DNA of 64,000 bases from Lachnospiraceae oral taxon 107 str. F0167 (GCA_000209465.1 GL890586.1:116778-180777); one strand, 5' to 3'; positions 27,922 to 36,819 are shown, numbered from the stretch's first letter. Made by a program: numbers and translations. Notes: generated by a model not told the origin, from the letters alone.

Positions 27922-29348
27922 ATGTTGATATAAAAAAGTTTTCATATAGTAAGGAAACTATTCTAAAGGATATCACTTTTTCTGTAAATAAAGGTGAATT
28001 TATTGTTATTACAGGATTGTCAGGATGCGGTAAGACGAGTTTATTAAGACTGTTAAACGGATTGATTCCGGCATTATATGATGGAAATATAATAGGACAA
28101 ATAAGTATTTTGGATAAGAGTATTTCAGACTACAAAGCCGGAGAAATCGCAAAGTATGTAGGGAATGTATTTCAAAATCCGAATGATCAGTTTTTTTCAA
28201 AGGATGTTGAAAATGAAGTGGCTCTTATCGGCGAGAATATGGGAATGGAACGCAATCTGCTACGCAGACAGGTTCAAAATTCTCTACAGGAAATAGGAAT
28301 TTCTGATTTAAAAACAAGAAAAGTAAGAGAACTTTCCGGAGGACAAAAGCAAAAAGTAGCCATAGCTTCTACATTGGTATTTGACAGCGAGATCATTTTA
28401 TTGGATGAGCCTTCGGCAAATTTGGATTATACATCTACAAATGAACTTGGAAGAATTTTAAAACATTTGAAGGATTGCGGTAAAACTATAATTATAGTGG
28501 AACATAGACTGTCATATTTATTTCAGTTAATTGACAGAATGATAGTTCTTAAAGAAGGAAAGATTGAGGGGATTTTTTCATCAAAAGATTTAACATCAGA
28601 TTTGGAACAAAAAAATGAACTCAGGTCTTTTAACAATAATAATTTAAAATCCGTCATGGAATATCCTGATGATAATCAAATGATAAGAATTGAAGATGTA
28701 TATATAAGTAATAAAGGCTATAGTCTAAAGGAGCCGGTTAACTTTACTCTGAACAGTGGAGAATGTATGGCTTTAATAGGTGATAACGGGATAGGAAAGA
28801 CAACACTTGCAAAACAGCTTTCAGGTATTATCCCATTAAAAAAAGGAAATACTTCATACAGCCGTTCCATAAAGGAGAGGCTATCCGATGTAGCAATCAG
28901 TCTGCAAAATTGCAGTAATATGTTTTTTGGTGAAACTGTAGAAAAAGAATTGATTCCTAAAGATAAAATAAAAGACAGAAAATATTTGGAGGAGGTTAAA
29001 AGATACCTGGTTGAAATGGATTTATGGAATAAAAGAATGTTAAATCCACATGATTTATCAGGAGGAGAAAAACAAAGGCTGGCAGTTATTATAGCATTGC
29101 TTAAAAATTCTAAACTTGTTATTTTGGATGAACCTACAGCAGGACTTGATTACAGGAGAATGAAACTTGTTGCTGATGCTATTAGAGAAAAAATAAAGAA
29201 CACCCCGGTTATTCTTATAACACATGATATTGAGCTGATATTTAAAGTTTGTAATACAGCATATTTACTCTCAAAAAATGGGAATAAGAAGATGATAATT
29301 CGTGGAAATGAAGATAAGATATTGGATTTTTTTAAAAAAGGGAAGTGA
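27906..29348 (+). CDS. ECF transporter ATPase with two fused ABC domains
   Basis: A 480-residue protein with duplicated nucleotide-binding domains. Domain 1 has Walker A GLSGCGKTS, signature LSGGQKQKVA and Walker B IILLDEPSANLD. Domain 2 has GDNGIGKTT, LSGGEKQRLA and LVILDEPTAGLD. It therefore replaces the separate EcfA and EcfA' subunits. ATG 27906 is internal to the T gene, indicating coupled translation. The set S-T-AA' is a dedicated (group I-like) ECF transporter. Confidence 0.9.
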   Translation: MSKIINVDIKKFSYSKETILKDITFSVNKGEFIVITGLSGCGKTSLLRLLNGLIPALYDGNIIGQISILDKSISDYKAGEIAKYVGNVFQNPNDQFFSKDVENEVALIGENMGMERNLLRRQVQNSLQEIGISDLKTRKVRELSGGQKQKVAIASTLVFDSEIILLDEPSANLDYTSTNELGRILKHLKDCGKTIIIVEHRLSYLFQLIDRMIVLKEGKIEGIFSSKDLTSDLEQKNELRSFNNNNLKSVMEYPDDNQMIRIEDVYISNKGYSLKEPVNFTLNSGECMALIGDNGIGKTTLAKQLSGIIPLKKGNTSYSRSIKERLSDVAISLQNCSNMFFGETVEKELIPKDKIKDRKYLEEVKRYLVEMDLWNKRMLNPHDLSGGEKQRLAVIIALLKNSKLVILDEPTAGLDYRRMKLVADAIREKIKNTPVILITHDIELIFKVCNTAYLLSKNGNKKMIIRGNEDKILDFFKKGK

Positions 29349-29386
29349 GAGCGATACAAGGTTTACAGTGATATTTTTGTTAAAGG

Positions 29387-29436
29387 GGCTGTCGGGAAAT
29401 GACAGCCACAAAAAAAGATGGTTAACGATAACCACC
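29387..29436. terminator. Back-to-back hairpins after the ECF operon
   Basis: GGCTGTC/GACAGCC (29387-29393 with 29401-29407) lies 40 bases after the ATPase stop but has no T run on the plus side. A second hairpin TGGTTA/TAACCA (29419-29424 with 29429-29434) is followed on the minus strand by seven T and can terminate the leftward gene at 29641. The rest of 29437-29640 has no gene; it contains a GTTACAT-N6-ATGTAAC dyad at 29444-29463. Confidence 0.6.
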
Positions 29437-29640
29437 TTTCTCCGTTACATGTTATAATGTAACTATTCTTACAGTTAATTATTATAACGACTTTTTTGAA
29501 ATAGGTCAACAGAGCCGGAACTTTAGCTTCTATGAAGCTTATATAAATATGATTCTGATAAAGAGATTGATAAAAATAAAGTAATGAAGAACAATGGAGT
29601 ATGGGAAGTAAAATTACTTATTTCCCAACGCCCCTTTGAA

Positions 29641-30984
29641 TTATTTAATCACAATCCAGTTTCCATCACGCTTTGATCCAATTCTTTCGATTATGTTTTT
29701 TTCCTGTAAGGATTTTAATGCCCTTTCTATGGTTCTTTTTGTTACACCAATTTTTTCTGCAAGTTCAATTGATGTTAGACTTGGAAGCTCTATTAAGAGT
29801 TGTATCACTTTCTTCTCAGTTTTATTTAAACCGACATTCAAACCGACATTCAAACCGACATTCAAACCGACATTTTTAATGACGATTTCATCAAGTACAT
29901 GTTTTTCAAAATAAATTGTACATCGTATGTAATTATCTTCGATTTCAAAAGCTTCCTCTCCATATCTATTTACAATTGTTGGAATGCCATGTCCTGTATG
30001 TTCAGTGAGTCCCATATTTAAAAAAATTCTCATCAATGTAGTATTCCTGGGCTTACTGATTCCGTCAAAAAATTGCTTTTTTGTCATTCCTCTAGGCAAT
30101 CCACCATGAGATAATATTTCGATTCTATCTTCAAACATGGAAATTTGAGGTTCTGTTATAGTCCAATCATTATGAACAAGGGCATTTAAAACAGCTTCAT
30201 TAACACAATCATAATCAAATAAAAAGATATCTCTTCTAGGTCTAACTGTAGTATCCGATATAGATATATTCTCTGCTTGAAGTCGGTTTTTAATTTTATC
30301 ATAAGTGGTTAAAATACAACCATATCCATAGTCACTTCTTTGAGATATTGAAGCTTTATTTGTGCCTTTAAATTTTACAAATATAAAAGGTATATTATTA
30401 TTATCTGCCAATAATTCTGCTAATAGATTATATTCTCCATGTTCATTTTTTAAGTTTAAATTTGTCTCAAAAGATTTATCTTCTAAATGATAGCCTTTTT
30501 CAGAGTAATATATTTTAAGCTCTTTAAAGGACAAATCAGATGAATTCGATCTCTTCTTAAGCATGTATTCAGTATCTATAAATCTTTTCTCATATCTTAT
30601 TTTAATTTGCTCAGGAGTCATCTCTTTACAGGTTGTACCTATTCTTATAGTACAGCCGGAAGAAGAAAATCCGTATTTTTTATTACAATAAACATGGCTT
30701 TGTCCCTTATTTATATTAATCACAATAATTGTTTTGCCATCATCAAACTTAAGTTCAGATGTAATCTCATCTTGTGGATTTGGTTCTATTTGACTTGTTA
30801 TAATATCAGATATTTTTCTAAGTACTTCATCTATATTTTCTACACCTACTACAATACCATTATCTTTTACACCAATAATAATGGTTCCACCGGAACTATT
30901 AAGGAATGACACTATTTCTTTTGTAATTGTATCTGAGTATTTCTCTTTTAATTCCAATGTCTCTGATTCAATATACTTACTCAT
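29641..30984 (-). CDS. AlbA_2 (Schlafen-type) ATP-binding winged-helix regulator
   Basis: A 447-residue protein with an N-terminal AlbA_2/divergent AAA-4 domain (SETLELKEKYS, then FLNSSGGTIIIGVKDNG). A middle ATPase-like region has NALVHNDW and ILSHGGLPRG, and a C-terminal winged helix reads LAEKIGVTKRTIERALKSL. Between the last two lies VGLN repeated four times, encoded by a perfect 12-bp tandem repeat. The start is ATG 30984 behind AAGGAGG; the longer ORF upstream crosses the promoter. Relatives are annotated as transcriptional regulators or putative RecG-like ATPases. The promoter carries boxes matching the coding repeat, which suggests autoregulation. Confidence 0.85.
   Translation of the reverse strand: MSKYIESETLELKEKYSDTITKEIVSFLNSSGGTIIIGVKDNGIVVGVENIDEVLRKISDIITSQIEPNPQDEITSELKFDDGKTIIVININKGQSHVYCNKKYGFSSSGCTIRIGTTCKEMTPEQIKIRYEKRFIDTEYMLKKRSNSSDLSFKELKIYYSEKGYHLEDKSFETNLNLKNEHGEYNLLAELLADNNNIPFIFVKFKGTNKASISQRSDYGYGCILTTYDKIKNRLQAENISISDTTVRPRRDIFLFDYDCVNEAVLNALVHNDWTITEPQISMFEDRIEILSHGGLPRGMTKKQFFDGISKPRNTTLMRIFLNMGLTEHTGHGIPTIVNRYGEEAFEIEDNYIRCTIYFEKHVLDEIVIKNVGLNVGLNVGLNVGLNKTEKKVIQLLIELPSLTSIELAEKIGVTKRTIERALKSLQEKNIIERIGSKRDGNWIVIK
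29828..29874 (-). repeat. Four tandem 12-bp in-frame repeats (VGLN x4)
   Basis: AAACCGACATT occurs at 29828, 29840, 29852 and 29864 with a period of 12 bases. On the minus strand it encodes repeated Val-Gly-Leu-Asn in the linker before the winged helix. The same 11-mer recurs once at 31040-31050 in the promoter of this gene. Confidence 0.95.
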
Positions 30985-30997
30985 TGTAATCCTCCTT

Positions 30998-31061
30998 CGA
31001 CATAACCATAATAACACATTTGCGACATTTATATAATATAAACCGACATTATATTGTCGCA
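30998..31061 (-). promoter_or_regulatory. Promoter region with repeated CGACAT operator boxes
   Basis: CGACA(T) boxes at 30998, 31023 and 31044 and the inverted TGTCG at 31055-31060 bracket AT-rich -10-like sequence for the leftward gene. The outer pair forms the dyad TGCGACA / TGTCGCA (31021-31027 and 31055-31061). The box at 31040-31050 is identical over 11 bases to the coding repeat of the gene it controls. Confidence 0.6.
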
Positions 31062-31089
31062 TTCTTAAAATGATAATGTAAAAAAGTAT

Positions 31090-31133
31090 AAAAAAATCTT
31101 GGAATCGGCGTTTGCCGGCTCCAAGATTTTTTA
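31090..31133. terminator. Bidirectional terminator
   Basis: AATCTTGGA/TCCAAGATT (31095-31103 with 31120-31128) with an inner CGGC/GCCG stem. It has A run on the left and T run on the right, so it works on both strands. It terminates the leftward three-gene unit ending at 31142. Confidence 0.88.
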
Positions 31134-31141
31134 TTAAATAA

Positions 31142-31546
31142 TTACCAATTAAACATTTCAATTGCCTTTATAATATCAGCAGATGTAGAAGGGTTTTCTT
31201 TAATCTCATTTATCAGTGATAAAAAGTCATTATGGAAAGTGCAGCTTGCATCATTATAGCAACGATGAATCATCCATATATTATGAAATGTAGGATTTTT
31301 CTTTACCGATTCAATCAGTGCCTCTTCATAGCCCTTTTTATAAAACTTTTCTACAAAGTGGACCAATTCTCCGGGAGATCCGAAGTCGACACCCTGGTTT
31401 TGTGATATTATTTCCAAGATAGGCTTCACAAATTGGAACGGATCGGGATACTCAAGCATTGCATCTATTATTTCATTATCAATATAATACTCTTCATCAG
31501 GTATCACCGCTTCCTGTAGTGCGGCGATTATATCATCTTTATTCAT
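31142..31546 (-). CDS. Unrecognised protein, 134 residues
   Basis: No domain recognised. It is an acidic, helix-rich small protein with DEEYYIDNEIIDAMLEYPDPFQFV near the start and PTFHNIWMIHRCYNDASCTF in the middle. The style resembles immunity proteins of contact-dependent toxins (short, acidic, aromatic-rich), but no toxin is adjacent. ATG 31546 is chosen over GTG 31555 because it leaves room for the GTGAGA pseudo-SD. Last gene of a probable leftward operon. Confidence 0.65.
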   Translation of the reverse strand: MNKDDIIAALQEAVIPDEEYYIDNEIIDAMLEYPDPFQFVKPILEIISQNQGVDFGSPGELVHFVEKFYKKGYEEALIESVKKNPTFHNIWMIHRCYNDASCTFHNDFLSLINEIKENPSTSADIIKAIEMFNW

Positions 31547-31564
31547 AATTCTCACATTTACAAA

Positions 31565-32032
31565 CTATTGTAATCCCTTTTTAAAGAAATTTTTAAACTC
31601 GGCCACTTCAGCAGAGGATTGAGTGATTGAAACTGAATGTCTTGCACCGGCAGTTATACCCGGTTCATAGGTCATAGGAACAAATTGTAGAGAAAATTCA
31701 GGATTTCCTACAAAACAAAAGCCTAGAGATGTCTTTGTAAAGCTTTCATTTGCCTTATTAAATACCATTGCATCCCCATACTCTGTAAGTTCTGCATTTA
31801 CAGGAATAACTACAACTTCGCCTTCCTTGTATCCTACAATAAAGTTACTATGCCTTGTAACCTGAACGATAACAGCATTAGTCCAGTTTTCCATATGGCA
31901 ATAAATAAGCTTGTAATCATCGCCGTTTGCAATACTGCTGTTAAATATTTCTCTCATTTTGGCTTTGTTTTTTCGATTATCCTCATCGGTGGCTCCTAAA
32001 AAAGCCTTTTTAAATAAATCGATAAATGCCAT
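31565..32032 (-). CDS. Unrecognised cytoplasmic protein, 155 residues
   Basis: No family recognised with confidence. The N-terminus is MAFIDLFKKAFLGATDEDNR, and two mixed alpha/beta segments follow, with no membrane helix or signal. A good SD (GGGAG) precedes ATG 32032. It sits between a membrane methyltransferase and another unknown gene, all on the minus strand with short gaps. Confidence 0.7.
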   Translation of the reverse strand: MAFIDLFKKAFLGATDEDNRKNKAKMREIFNSSIANGDDYKLIYCHMENWTNAVIVQVTRHSNFIVGYKEGEVVVIPVNAELTEYGDAMVFNKANESFTKTSLGFCFVGNPEFSLQFVPMTYEPGITAGARHSVSITQSSAEVAEFKNFFKKGLQ

Positions 32033-32072
32033 AATATCTCCCTTCCGTCGCTTTGAGCGACATAAACATATT

Positions 32073-32555
32073 TTAATGTCTAAACCAAGGTATAACCCTG
32101 TTTACATGCTTACAATACTCGATATAGTCGGTTCCGAATTTATCAAGCAACCATTTTTCTTCAGTATTTTTTATAAGTATTGTAAGTAAGATATAAAATA
32201 CTATCGGTAGCAGGAGGAGATAAAAATTATGTTCACTCACAATTACACCTGTAAAAACACATAGTATTGCAAGATAAATAGGATTTCTGACAATGGAATA
32301 TATGCCTGAAGTCACCAGATTTCCACTGTTTATTTCATCTTTGATTCTTTGTATAATAACTGCATGTACCCATACTGAAATTCCAATCAAAATAAATACT
32401 GTCCCTATAACCATTCCTATAAGCTCTAAGCTCGAAATATTTCCATTATCCAACAGCCCCTTCTTTTTTAGAAAAAGCCCAAAGACAGTTAAAAGCAAAC
32501 AGCTAAAGGCATAAACAGGACCGACTCCAAAAACAGGCAATGTTTCTTTTTTCAA
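32073..32555 (-). CDS. Isoprenylcysteine/phospholipid methyltransferase-family membrane protein
   Basis: A 160-residue integral membrane protein with about four helices and the ICMT/PEMT-type C-terminal SAM motif GIYSIVRNPIYLA, then EEKWLLDKFGTDYIEYCKHVNRVIPW. This matches the RHPxY...EE consensus of the family. The bacterial substrate is unknown. SD AGGGAGG before ATG 32555. First gene of the leftward trio. Confidence 0.82.
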   Translation of the reverse strand: MKKETLPVFGVGPVYAFSCLLLTVFGLFLKKKGLLDNGNISSLELIGMVIGTVFILIGISVWVHAVIIQRIKDEINSGNLVTSGIYSIVRNPIYLAILCVFTGVIVSEHNFYLLLLPIVFYILLTILIKNTEEKWLLDKFGTDYIEYCKHVNRVIPWFRH

Positions 32556-32583
32556 TGCAAGCCTCCCTTTATATAAATTTTAC

Positions 32584-32605
32584 AAAAAAAGAGAGAGGCA
32601 AAAAC
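32584..32605 (-). terminator. Terminator of ychF
   Basis: AGAGAGG/CCTCTCT hairpin (32592-32598 with 32604-32610 approximately), followed on the minus strand by a T run. Located about 100 bases after the ychF stop and upstream of the next leftward gene. Confidence 0.75.
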
Positions 32606-32706
32606 CTCTCTGCTTACTTTAATGCTTCACCTTTTATAGGCAGCGAGACACCTTTTTCTTATATAAATTGTATCAATATTATTTATATAAGTCAATTTGC
32701 ATAAAT

Positions 32707-33804
32707 TTACACATTAAATCTAAATAGTATAACATCTCCATCCTGTACGACATACTCCTTGCCCTCTATGCGGACAAGTCCCTTATCCTTGGCGGCGGTA
32801 GTGGAACCGCAGTCAAGCAGATCCTGATAGTTGATGACCTCGGCTTTGATAAAGCCACGCTCAAAGTCTGAATGAATCTTTCCCGCCGCTCCCGGAGCCT
32901 TGGTACCCTTCTTTATAGTCCAAGCTCTGCATTCATCCTCACCGGCTGTAAGATAACTTAAAAGCCCAAGAAGGTCATAGCTGGCTGATATAAGTTTGTC
33001 AAGTCCTGATACTGATATACCGAGTGCATCAAGATATTCAGCTTTTTCATCATCATCAAGCTGTGAAATCTCTTCCTCAATGGCTGCACATACAACAAAT
33101 ACCTTTGCATTTGACTTTGCGGCATATTCCTTTACTTTAGCCACATATTCGTTTGAAGCACCGTCATCAGCCAAATCATCCTCTGCTACATTTGCGGCAA
33201 AGATAACCGGCATATATGTGATAAGTCCAAGTGATTTTACAAATGCTATATCCTCTTCATCAGAAGATGTGTAACTGCTTGCCATATTGTCATTTTCAAG
33301 TATATCTTTAAGTTCCATAAGTATATCAAGCTCATGCTTTAAAGATTTATCATTCATTGCGGATTTTTTAGTCTTTGCAATTCTTCTCTCCAAAATCTCA
33401 ATATCGGAGAAGATAAGCTCCAAGTTTATCGTTTCGATATCCCTTATAGGATCAACACTTCCCTCTACATGAATAATATTTGAATCATCAAAGCATCTTA
33501 CCACATGGATGATGGCATCACATTCACGGATATTTGATAAAAACTGATTTCCCAGTCCTTCACCCTTGCTGGCACCCTTTACAAGACCTGCAATATCAAC
33601 AAAGTCTATAATTGCCGGTGTCACTTTTTTTGTATTATATAATTTGCCAAGTTCCTTTAATCTGTTATCCGGAACGGCAACAACACCTACATTCGGATCA
33701 ATAGTAGCAAAGGGATAGTTTGCGGCAGTAGCACCTGCCTTTGTCAATGAGTTAAATAATGTACTCTTGCCCACATTCGGCAAGCCAACGATTCCTAGTT
33801 TCAT
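32707..33804 (-). CDS. ychF: Redox-regulated ATPase YchF
   Basis: OBG-type P-loop ATPase that binds the ribosome and catalase-type partners. G1 GLPNVGKST, then NYPFATIDPNVG, DIAGLVKGASKGEGLGNQFL and the altered NVAE in place of NKxD that gives ATP preference. A C-terminal TGS domain ends in VQDGDVILFRFNV. 365 residues, normal. SD AAGAAGG. Confidence 0.97.
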   Translation of the reverse strand: MKLGIVGLPNVGKSTLFNSLTKAGATAANYPFATIDPNVGVVAVPDNRLKELGKLYNTKKVTPAIIDFVDIAGLVKGASKGEGLGNQFLSNIRECDAIIHVVRCFDDSNIIHVEGSVDPIRDIETINLELIFSDIEILERRIAKTKKSAMNDKSLKHELDILMELKDILENDNMASSYTSSDEEDIAFVKSLGLITYMPVIFAANVAEDDLADDGASNEYVAKVKEYAAKSNAKVFVVCAAIEEEISQLDDDEKAEYLDALGISVSGLDKLISASYDLLGLLSYLTAGEDECRAWTIKKGTKAPGAAGKIHSDFERGFIKAEVINYQDLLDCGSTTAAKDKGLVRIEGKEYVVQDGDVILFRFNV

Positions 33805-33822
33805 ATAAACCTTCTTTAAAAT

Positions 33823-33851
33823 ATTTTAGTATTGAATAAATATATTCACAA
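33823..33851 (-). promoter_or_regulatory. ychF promoter
   Basis: On the minus strand TTGTGA (33846-33851), 17 bases, TAAAAT (33823-33828). A 13-base near-palindrome CACGGTTAACGTG (33870-33882) lies just upstream. The remaining gap to 34086 shows no gene. Confidence 0.55.
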
Positions 33852-34086
33852 TAAAACCTGAATAAATATCACGGTTAACGTGTTATATTTTAACATATAG
33901 GTATATAATTTAAAAGAGTAAAGCAGTGAGCTTTTGCAGAAAGGATGATCGGATGAAATTGCCATATGGAGCAAATGAAGATAATTTGGTGACTTTTTTA
34001 AGACTGTAAAAATATTTTATGTTAAAATGGTTTTGCTATATTGAAGTATAATGCATCACATTGAAGGATATATGATTTACAATGTA

Positions 34087-34115
34087 TTGACATATGTAAA
34101 AATTCATAATACTAT
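34087..34115 (+). promoter_or_regulatory. Promoter of the DinJ-like antitoxin gene
   Basis: TTGACA (34087-34092), 17 bases, TACTAT (34110-34115), with the start codon 23 bases downstream of the -10. Confidence 0.7.
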
Positions 34116-34137
34116 ACTATATAAAGAGGTAATGAAT

Positions 34138-34338
34138 ATGGCTACAACAAATATTAATATAAGAGTAGATTCAGAATTGAAGCAATCAGCTGAAGAGTTG
34201 TTTAATGATTTAGGTTTAAATATGTCATCAGCTATTACGATGTTTTTAAAAAGTGCTGTCAGTTATGACGGAATACCGTTTGAGATAAAGAGAAATTCTC
34301 CAAATACAAAAACCAAAATTGACCTTAGCAAATATTAG
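34138..34338 (+). CDS. RelB/DinJ-family antitoxin without adjacent toxin
   Basis: A 66-residue ribbon-helix-helix protein: TNINIRVDSELKQSAEELF followed by DLGLNMSSAITMFLKSAV and GIPFEI, the DinJ pattern. These antitoxins pair with RelE/YafQ-type mRNA interferases, but the next gene is a signal peptidase and no toxin ORF lies on either side. ATG 34138 has AGAGG 8 bases upstream; ATG 34132 is an alternative. It may be a solitary regulator or a leftover. Confidence 0.85.
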   Translation: MATTNINIRVDSELKQSAEELFNDLGLNMSSAITMFLKSAVSYDGIPFEIKRNSPNTKTKIDLSKY

Positions 34339-34359
34339 AAACTTATATTGGGGGAAAAT

Positions 34360-34902
34360 ATGATAAATAAAAAATTAAAATTTGGTGTCATAAAAGAAAT
34401 TTTCAGTTGGGCATCTGTACTGGTTGCGGCTGCTGTAATAGCAACTGTCTTAAATCTTTTTATTATAGCAAATTCAAGAGTGCCGACTCCTTCTATGGAG
34501 AATACTATAATGACAGGTGACAGAATTATCGGATCCAGACTCACTTATCTTTTTGATGAGCCAAAGCGTGGAGATATTATAATCTTTAAGTTTCCTGATA
34601 ATGAGAAGAAGTACTTTGTAAAAAGAATTATCGGTGAGCCGGGAGATATTGTGGATATTAAGAACGGAGAAGTGTATTTGAACAATTCCGAAACTCCTCT
34701 TCACGAAAATTATATAAAAGAGCCTATGATTCCGGAAGCAGATATGCATTTTGAAGTTCCTGAGGGAGCCTATTTTTGTTTAGGTGATAACCGGAACTCA
34801 TCTGAAGACTCCAGAAGATGGGTTCATTCATATGTATACAAAGAAAAAATAATTGCAAAAGTAATATTCAGATATTTTCCGGGATTTAAGATGTTAAAAT
34901 AA
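34360..34902 (+). CDS. lepB: Signal peptidase I
   Basis: Membrane serine protease that removes Sec/Tat signal peptides. One N-terminal membrane helix (about 14-36) precedes the catalytic Ser45 in PTPSMENT and the general-base Lys88 in YFVKRIIGEPGD. The C-terminal GDNRNSSEDSRRWV box is complete. ATG 34360 has GGGGGA 5-6 bases upstream; TTG 34348 would add four residues. It follows the DinJ-like gene by 21 bases and may be co-transcribed. Confidence 0.95.
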   Translation: MINKKLKFGVIKEIFSWASVLVAAAVIATVLNLFIIANSRVPTPSMENTIMTGDRIIGSRLTYLFDEPKRGDIIIFKFPDNEKKYFVKRIIGEPGDIVDIKNGEVYLNNSETPLHENYIKEPMIPEADMHFEVPEGAYFCLGDNRNSSEDSRRWVHSYVYKEKIIAKVIFRYFPGFKMLK

Positions 34903-35103
34903 TTATCCTGAAGTTTTTTGATATACTGAACCGGTAAAATTGCTTCATATATAAAAGGATCTGCCAAAAAGAACAGGGATAAATCAGGATTATTGTTTTT
35001 TTAATCTTAAAAAGAACATCGGGTAAAACAAGAATGATTTATAAGTATATCAGCTATTCAGATTATATTACTACTAAAATTGAATAGTAAATTTAAAAGC
35101 AGG
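34903..35103. other. Gene-free stretch
   Basis: AT-rich DNA after lepB with no supported ORF, RNA or strong hairpin until the terminator at 35104. Confidence 0.4.
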
Positions 35104-35134
35104 CACTCTATGTAAAAGCATAGGGTGTTTTTTT
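35104..35134 (+). terminator. Intrinsic terminator upstream of lgt
   Basis: CACTCTATG/CATAGGGTG (35104-35112 with 35119-35127, one G-T pair) followed by TTTTTTT. Probably ends the lepB transcript. Confidence 0.88.
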
Positions 35135-35247
35135 CAAAGCTTTAAATCATACCGATTTCTTTAGTATATTTTTATACTAATTTTCGCAGTGCCATATCCC
35201 CTCTAATATGCTATACTATGAAAATAAAAAACAATTTGGAGGTTATG

Positions 35248-36104
35248 ATGGATGTTTCATTTCCACATTTAGGGATTTATATAAAAAATTTGGTAAATCA
35301 TATTGATGTATTCGGCTTTAGTATTGCCTTTTACGGGATAATAATAGGGCTTGGTATGCTTGCCGGAATAAATATTGCATGTTCGGATGCAAAAAGAAGA
35401 GGACAAAATCCTGATCTTTATCTTGACTTTGCCATGTATGCGATAGTACTTTCCATAATAGGAGCAAGAATCTACTATGTAGTATTTGAATGGGATATGT
35501 ATAAGGATGATTTGCTGCAGATATTTAATTTGCGAGGCGGCGGACTGGCAATATATGGAGGAGTGATAGCTGCTGTAATTACATTGACAGTGTATTGTAA
35601 AGTGAAAAAACAGTCATTTTTTTCAATGGCTGATACAGGAGTTCTTGGACTTATACTGGGACAGGCTATAGGCAGATGGGGGAATTTTTTAATGCCGAGG
35701 CATTCGGAGGATATACCGATTCTCTTTTTGCATTGAGATATAAGCTTGATATAGTGGGAGCCGGAATGTTAAATGATGATGTGCTAAGTCATGCTATGGA
35801 GATTGACGGGGTAAGATACATTCAAGTTCATCCTACATTCCTCTATGAGAGCTGTTGGAACCTGGCAGTACTTGCCTTTATGTTATGGTACAGAAAGAGA
35901 AAGAAATTTGACGGAGAGGTATTTTTTATATACCTTGGCGGATACGGGCTTGGAAGAATGATAATAGAAAGTCTTAGAACGGACAGTCTGCTTTTGCCGG
36001 GCACTGATATTGCGGTATCACAACTACTGGCGGGACTTTGTTTTATAGTTTCTACAGTATGTATAATAGTTGGAAGAAAGAGAGTAAAAAATGCGATTAA
36101 ATAA
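35248..36104 (+). pseudogene. lgt: Prolipoprotein diacylglyceryl transferase, single-base frameshift
   Basis: Lgt transfers diacylglyceryl from phosphatidylglycerol to the lipobox cysteine. Two overlapping ORFs together encode one complete protein. The first (from ATG 35248, SD GGAGG) covers the helices through the GQAIGRWGNF signature. The second resumes with FNAEAFGGYTDSLF and continues to the C-terminal helices. The break is at a T6 run (35685-35690); seven T would restore GRWGNFFNAEAFGG. Several lipoproteins in this window need Lgt, so a sequencing error or slippage is more likely than a true null. It overlaps rluF by 14 bases. Confidence 0.85.
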
Positions 36105-36819
36105 ATTCCTGGCAAGTATCGGAGTATGCTCCAGAAGAGAGGCTGACAAAGCTATAGAGGCAGGCAGGGTAATGATAAACGGTGAGGTGGCAGAGCTTGG
36201 AGCCATGGTAGGTGAAGAAGATTTGGTAAGCCTTGACGGTAGATATATTGCAACCGGCAAGGATGTAGAAAAGGTAAAGCCTATAATAATAGCTTTTAAT
36301 AAGCCGGAAGGAATAGTATGCACCACTTCCGATAATGACGGTGCCACAAATGTAGTGGACTATATAGGAATGAAGGAGAGGATATATCCCGTAGGCAGGC
36401 TTGATAAGGATTCAAGCGGATTATTGCTTTTGACCAATCAGGGAAGTCTTACCAACTCACTTCTAAGAGCCGCAAACTATCATGAAAAAGAATATATTGT
36501 AAAGGTAAATAAAGATATAGATGATGATTTTATAAATAAAATGTCAAACGGTATATATCTTTATGAATTAAAGACAAAGACAAGAAAATGTAAAGTAAAA
36601 AAACTGAATAAAAATACCTTCAGCATAGTTTTGACGCAGGGGCTTAACAGGCAGATAAGACGAATGTGTCTTGCCTGCGGAATGAAGGTTCAAAAGCTTA
36701 ACAGGGTAAGGATAGTAAATATAAAACTTGACGGACTTGCCCTAGGTGCTTATCGAAATCTGAGTGATGAAGAAATAAAGAAATTATACAAGGAACTTGG
36801 GATAAGGGAAAATGGATAA
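36091..36819 (+). CDS. rluF: 23S rRNA pseudouridine synthase RluF family
   Basis: RsuA/RluF-family pseudouridine synthase. It has an S4 RNA-binding domain (LNKFLASIGVCSRREADK), the FNKPEGIVCT motif and the catalytic Asp in YPVGRLDKDSSGLLLLTN. LTQGLNRQIRRMC follows. 242 residues. The C-terminal LNRVRIVNI fits RluF (U2604) over RluB/E. It overlaps lgt by 14 bases and ligA by 8. Confidence 0.9.
   Translation: MRLNKFLASIGVCSRREADKAIEAGRVMINGEVAELGAMVGEEDLVSLDGRYIATGKDVEKVKPIIIAFNKPEGIVCTTSDNDGATNVVDYIGMKERIYPVGRLDKDSSGLLLLTNQGSLTNSLLRAANYHEKEYIVKVNKDIDDDFINKMSNGIYLYELKTKTRKCKVKKLNKNTFSIVLTQGLNRQIRRMCLACGMKVQKLNRVRIVNIKLDGLALGAYRNLSDEEIKKLYKELGIRENG

Noticed and set aside
29828..29874. Short regular repeats as a CRISPR array
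   Set aside because: The period is 12 bases with no spacers, and the repeats are in frame within a gene.
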